Assembly (NCBI GenBank): GCA_945788595.1
Contig: CALZMS010000035.1
Span: 1 to 7,784, forward strand
Reading direction: 5' to 3'
From: an uncultured Lachnospiraceae bacterium
GTDB lineage: Bacteria; Bacillota; Clostridia; Lachnospirales; Lachnospiraceae
DNA: 7,784 bases
Positions 5,607-7,784 of this stretch are shown here, piece by piece (the stretch's first letter is position 1; each line of letters begins with the position of its first letter). The translations under genes were made by a program, and so were the position numbers. The notes under the pieces are model-generated. The model worked only from the letters and a program-made list of their open reading frames with translations, had not been told where the DNA came from and did no database searches.

Positions 5607-6038
5607 TCAGATATAGTGTCCAAGCTCTACAAGAAAATCCTCCTCCATACGGATCAGTTTCCGTGCAATCTCCCGGCTTTCCTGGGATGCTTCACTGTAC
5701 TGGTTCAGATAGCGGCTCAGAGATTTGATCCCCATACTGCAGCCATCCATCATCATACCGGCAACGGTACTGTCATCATCCTTAAGAGTGAGTTTCATTT
5801 CTGTCCCCATCCATGCAAAGGCTCTGGCCAGTGGATGGGGGTCGTTTTTTTCTTCACCGATCTTGCAAAGAAGGCTGTCACAGCCCTCCTTGATCTCCCT
5901 GTGTTTCAGATCATATTTATGCAGCAGATCGCAAAGCCTCTGATCATCCACATGAGGTATGACCTGTTCCAGTGAATTTGTGGCCATTCGGCATCCGGCG
6001 TTGCATTCCTTTAAAAGATAAGCGGTATCAGAAATCAT
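5607..6038 (-). CDS. Small ferritin-like four-helix protein (DUF2383/PA2169-like)
   Basis: A 143-residue, almost entirely helical soluble protein. The frame is open to a start at 6158, but the ATG at 6038 is preferred because AAGGAG lies 9 nt upstream and the extra 40 residues look non-coding and cover promoter-like DNA. Segments in order are AYLLKECNAGCRMATNSLEQVI (6-27, helix), LCDLLHKYDLKHREIKEGCD (35-54, helix), a Pro-containing loop, FAWMGTEMKLTL (74-85), an acidic turn DDDSTVAGMMMDGCSMGIKSL (87-107) and a final helix 115-140. This pattern resembles ferritin-like domains of the DUF2383 kind. I do not see a clear pair of E-x-x-H iron motifs, so metal binding is uncertain. Six cysteines are present, at 12, 16, 36, 53, 58 and 100. 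It is convergent with the membrane protein gene (17-bp gap, no clear terminator) and divergent from degV. A stress or redox role would be a guess. Confidence 0.72.
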   Translation of the reverse strand: MISDTAYLLKECNAGCRMATNSLEQVIPHVDDQRLCDLLHKYDLKHREIKEGCDSLLCKIGEEKNDPHPLARAFAWMGTEMKLTLKDDDSTVAGMMMDGCSMGIKSLSRYLNQYSEASQESREIARKLIRMEEDFLVELGHYI

Positions 6039-6083
6039 GGTCCATTTCTCCTTTTTTCTTAAGTATGTACGGAGAAAAAGAAA

Positions 6084-6111
6084 GCTATACCTGCTTTGAA
6101 TTTCTTGACAG
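6084..6111 (-). promoter_or_regulatory. Promoter candidate for the ferritin-like gene
   Basis: On the minus strand CTGTCA (complement of 6106-6111) and TATAGC (complement of 6084-6089) are 16 bp apart, four of six matches each. The start would be near 6077, giving a leader of about 40 nt. Its -35 box overlaps the -35 box of the stronger opposite-facing degV promoter. Confidence 0.35.
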
Positions 6112-6133
6112 TCCATGGGGAAACTCGTATAAT
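6105..6133 (+). promoter_or_regulatory. Consensus sigma-A promoter for degV
   Basis: A perfect TTGACA (6105-6110) and a perfect TATAAT (6128-6133) are separated by the ideal 17 bp. Transcription should start near 6140, giving a leader of about 85 nt before the ATG at 6225. The promoter probably serves both degV and the downstream EamA transporter gene. A 10-bp palindrome follows the -10 box directly. Confidence 0.85.
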
Positions 6134-6143
6134 TCATCGATGA
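6134..6143. promoter_or_regulatory. 10-bp palindrome at the degV start site
   Basis: TCATCGATGA is a perfect 10-bp palindrome that abuts the TATAAT box at 6128-6133 and covers the predicted start point. A protein bound here would block a consensus promoter, so a repressor operator is plausible. The repressor is unknown, and short palindromes occur by chance. Confidence 0.35.
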
Positions 6144-6224
6144 TATTTTTATAAACAAAGTATTTTCAGAAGAGTCTGATAAGAAACCGAACAGATATTT
6201 TCAGAGAAAGACAGGATTGATGAA

Positions 6225-7109
6225 ATGAGAAAAACAGGGATTGTGACAGACAGTCACAGCAGCATATCACAGAAGCTGACAAAAGAGCTGGAGATAGAAG
6301 TGATTCCCATGCCCTTTTATTTTGGCGATACATGTTACTATGAAGACGTAAGCATCAGCAGAACGGATTTTTTTACACGCCTGAAAAACGGCGAGGACGC
6401 ATCCACCTCCCAACCTTCACCGCAGACCGTGACGGATACCTGGAGGAATGCGCTTAAAACTTACGAAACGATTCTGCATATTCCGATCAGCAGCGGATTG
6501 AGCGGCTCCTGCGAGACTGCCATGATGCTGGCCGGAGAGGATGAATTTAAGGACAGAGTATTTGTGGTGGATAATGGTCGTGTGTCAACACCGATGCACC
6601 AGTCCATACTGGATGCCATAGCTCTGATAGAGGCCGGTTACAGCGCAGCTCAGTGTAAAGAGATCCTCGAACGTGTCCGTGCGAAGATGAATATTTATGT
6701 GGCCGTGTCTGATCTGTCCTACCTGCGCAGAAGCGGGCGGATCTCTGGAAGTACGGCAGCTATCGGTTCTCTGCTGAACATTAAGCCGATCCTGTGCTTT
6801 GACGTGGGTCAGCTGTCATCCTTTAAAAATTGCCGCGGAACGAAAAAAGCCCGCCAGACCATGATTGAGGCTTTGCGTCACGATCTGGAGACTAAATTTA
6901 AGGAAGACTATGACGCAGGCCGTGTGCAGATTCTGGCAGCCACCAGCGCAGACGAAAAACTGACGAACGCCTGGCTGCAGGAGATACAGGAAGCATTTCC
7001 GGGAATGGATGTCTACTGCGATGATCTGTCCCTTGGCGTATCCTGCCATATAGGACCAGATGGTCTGGGCATCGGCTTTTCCTGCCGTCCGGAAGAGCTG
7101 GACAAATAA
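6225..7109 (+). CDS. DegV-family (FakB-like) fatty-acid-binding protein
   Basis: A 294-residue cytosolic protein of the usual DegV length (about 280-290). DegV proteins bind a fatty acid in a buried pocket; in the FakAB system they present it to the kinase FakA for phosphorylation and entry into phospholipid synthesis. Motifs in order: IVTDSHSSI (6-14), the DegV opening; TSQPS (61-65) with SSGLSGS (89-95), which contact the lipid carboxylate in known structures; SYLRRSGRIS (165-174) followed by SLLNIKPIL (182-190); and HIGPDGLGIGF (275-285), the conserved C-terminal loop. The ribosome site is weak (AGGA 8 nt before the ATG). A consensus promoter lies upstream. The EamA gene begins 22 bp after the stop with no terminator, so they form an operon. 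No fakA (DAK-type kinase) gene is in the window, and many Clostridia carry several DegV copies, so the specific ligand is unknown. Confidence 0.93.
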   Translation: MRKTGIVTDSHSSISQKLTKELEIEVIPMPFYFGDTCYYEDVSISRTDFFTRLKNGEDASTSQPSPQTVTDTWRNALKTYETILHIPISSGLSGSCETAMMLAGEDEFKDRVFVVDNGRVSTPMHQSILDAIALIEAGYSAAQCKEILERVRAKMNIYVAVSDLSYLRRSGRISGSTAAIGSLLNIKPILCFDVGQLSSFKNCRGTKKARQTMIEALRHDLETKFKEDYDAGRVQILAATSADEKLTNAWLQEIQEAFPGMDVYCDDLSLGVSCHIGPDGLGIGFSCRPEELDK

Positions 7110-7131
7110 AATCAAAGAAAAGAGAGAAAAA

Positions 7132-7784
7132 ATGCAAAAGAAAGTAAGAAATTCCTGTTTACTGGTGCTGACCGCCCTGATCTGGGGCGTGGCCTTTGTG
7201 GCCCAGACGACGGGAGGAGACGCGGTAGGCGCGTTTTCCTTTAACTGTATCCGTTCCCTGATCGGCGGTGTGGTGCTTCTGCCGGTAATCTATGTACTGG
7301 ATAAGAAAAATGACCGCAAACCAAAGACCCCGGAGGAGAAAAAGACGCTTCTTACCGGAGGTATTGCCTGCGGCTGCGTCATGTTTGTGGCAACATCCTT
7401 CCAGCAGCTTGGCATCACAGCCGGTACAGAAGCCGGAAAAGCCGGTTTCCTGACCGCCTGCTATATCCTGCTGGTACCGATCTTTGGCATGGCTCTGAAG
7501 AAGAAATGTGGATGGAACATCTGGATAGGCGTTTTGCTGACACTCATCGGATTGTATCTGCTTTGCCTGAAAAATGGCTTCAGCCTGCGTTTTTCCGATA
7601 TCCTGGTAATGGTATGCTCCGTATGCTTCGCACTGCATATCCTTCTGGTAGATCATTTTTCACCATTAGTGGACGGCGTGCGGCTGTCCAGCATACAGTT
7701 TCTGGTATCCGGAGCCATCGGAATTATCCCTACATTTTTTATTGATATGAAACATTCCGTATCCGGCTTCCTGGCATGGCTTCC
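7132..7784 (+). CDS. EamA/DMT-family transporter (3' end outside window)
   Basis: Open from the ATG at 7132 to the window end, giving 217 residues; the family is usually about 290-310, so roughly 80 are missing. The start is the first ATG in frame, with a weak purine-rich site (AGAGAG at about 7119-7125) upstream. Hydrophobic segments lie at about 9-26, 33-55, 74-90, 102-122, 128-146, 154-174 and 187-204. The first EamA repeat is clear: WGVAFVAQ (18-25), FNCIR (37-41), SFQQLGITAGTEAGKAGFLTA (89-109) and PIFG (116-119). The second repeat starts around 154. Members of the drug/metabolite transporter superfamily export or import small metabolites such as amino acids; the substrate cannot be read from sequence. 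It follows degV by 22 bp and probably shares its promoter. A long opposite-strand frame under this gene is a shadow. Confidence 0.9.
   Translation, partial: MQKKVRNSCLLVLTALIWGVAFVAQTTGGDAVGAFSFNCIRSLIGGVVLLPVIYVLDKKNDRKPKTPEEKKTLLTGGIACGCVMFVATSFQQLGITAGTEAGKAGFLTACYILLVPIFGMALKKKCGWNIWIGVLLTLIGLYLLCLKNGFSLRFSDILVMVCSVCFALHILLVDHFSPLVDGVRLSSIQFLVSGAIGIIPTFFIDMKHSVSGFLAWL

Noticed and set aside
5586..5975. 129-codon plus-strand open frame starting at the end of the membrane protein gene
   Set aside because: It is the antisense of the ferritin-like gene, with no family features and a poor ribosome site.
6039..6158. 40-residue N-terminal extension of the ferritin-like gene
   Set aside because: It overlaps promoter sequences, and a good AAGGAG site lies before the ATG at 6038.
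7159..7656. 165-codon minus-strand open frame
   Set aside because: It is the antisense shadow of the EamA transporter, whose plus-strand motifs and helices are clear; its composition (Gln, His and Cys rich) is unlike a real protein.

Overview
The window looks like a piece of a Gram-positive, endospore-forming Clostridia chromosome, most likely Lachnospiraceae (a Blautia/Ruminococcus-type gut anaerobe). This is inferred from a spore germinant-receptor gene, strong AGGAGG ribosome sites, sigma-A type promoters, moderate GC content, and the family mix (DUF1934, DegV, a clostridial-type citrate synthase, a ferritin-like small protein). There are eight protein genes: six complete, one cut at each window edge. 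I found no rRNA, tRNA, CRISPR array, transposase or phage gene.

Layout: (1) 1-951, the end of a germinant-receptor permease (GerAB-like) that runs directly into a GerAC-like N-terminal domain in the same reading frame. (2) 952-1195, a spacer with a perfect 9-bp inverted repeat and a good promoter. (3) 1196-1645, a DUF1934 (YwiB-type) beta-barrel protein. (4) 1658-1870, a 213-bp palindrome with two 50-base arms differing at one position and a partly self-pairing interior. (5) 1880-2422 on the minus strand, a DMP19/DUF4375-like protein. (6) 2423-2739, a 317-bp spacer with no convincing gene, ending in a strong promoter. (7) 2740-4074 citrate synthase, followed after 9 bp by (8) a multipass GT-C-like membrane protein at 4084-5589. 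(9) 5607-6038 on the minus strand, a small ferritin-like helical protein. (10) A divergent promoter region at 6084-6143. (11) 6225-7109 a DegV-family fatty-acid-binding protein, and (12) 7132 to the window end, an EamA-family transporter, probably in the same transcript as degV.

The genes do not form one pathway. They fall into small transcription units: the germination gene, the DUF1934 gene, the DMP19-like gene, citrate synthase plus membrane protein, the ferritin-like gene, and degV plus eamA. The two items most worth following up are the GerAB-GerAC fusion, in which the GerAC lipobox cysteine and C-terminal domain are absent, and the near-perfect 213-bp palindrome between two convergent genes, which may be a mobile miniature element or a structured RNA.
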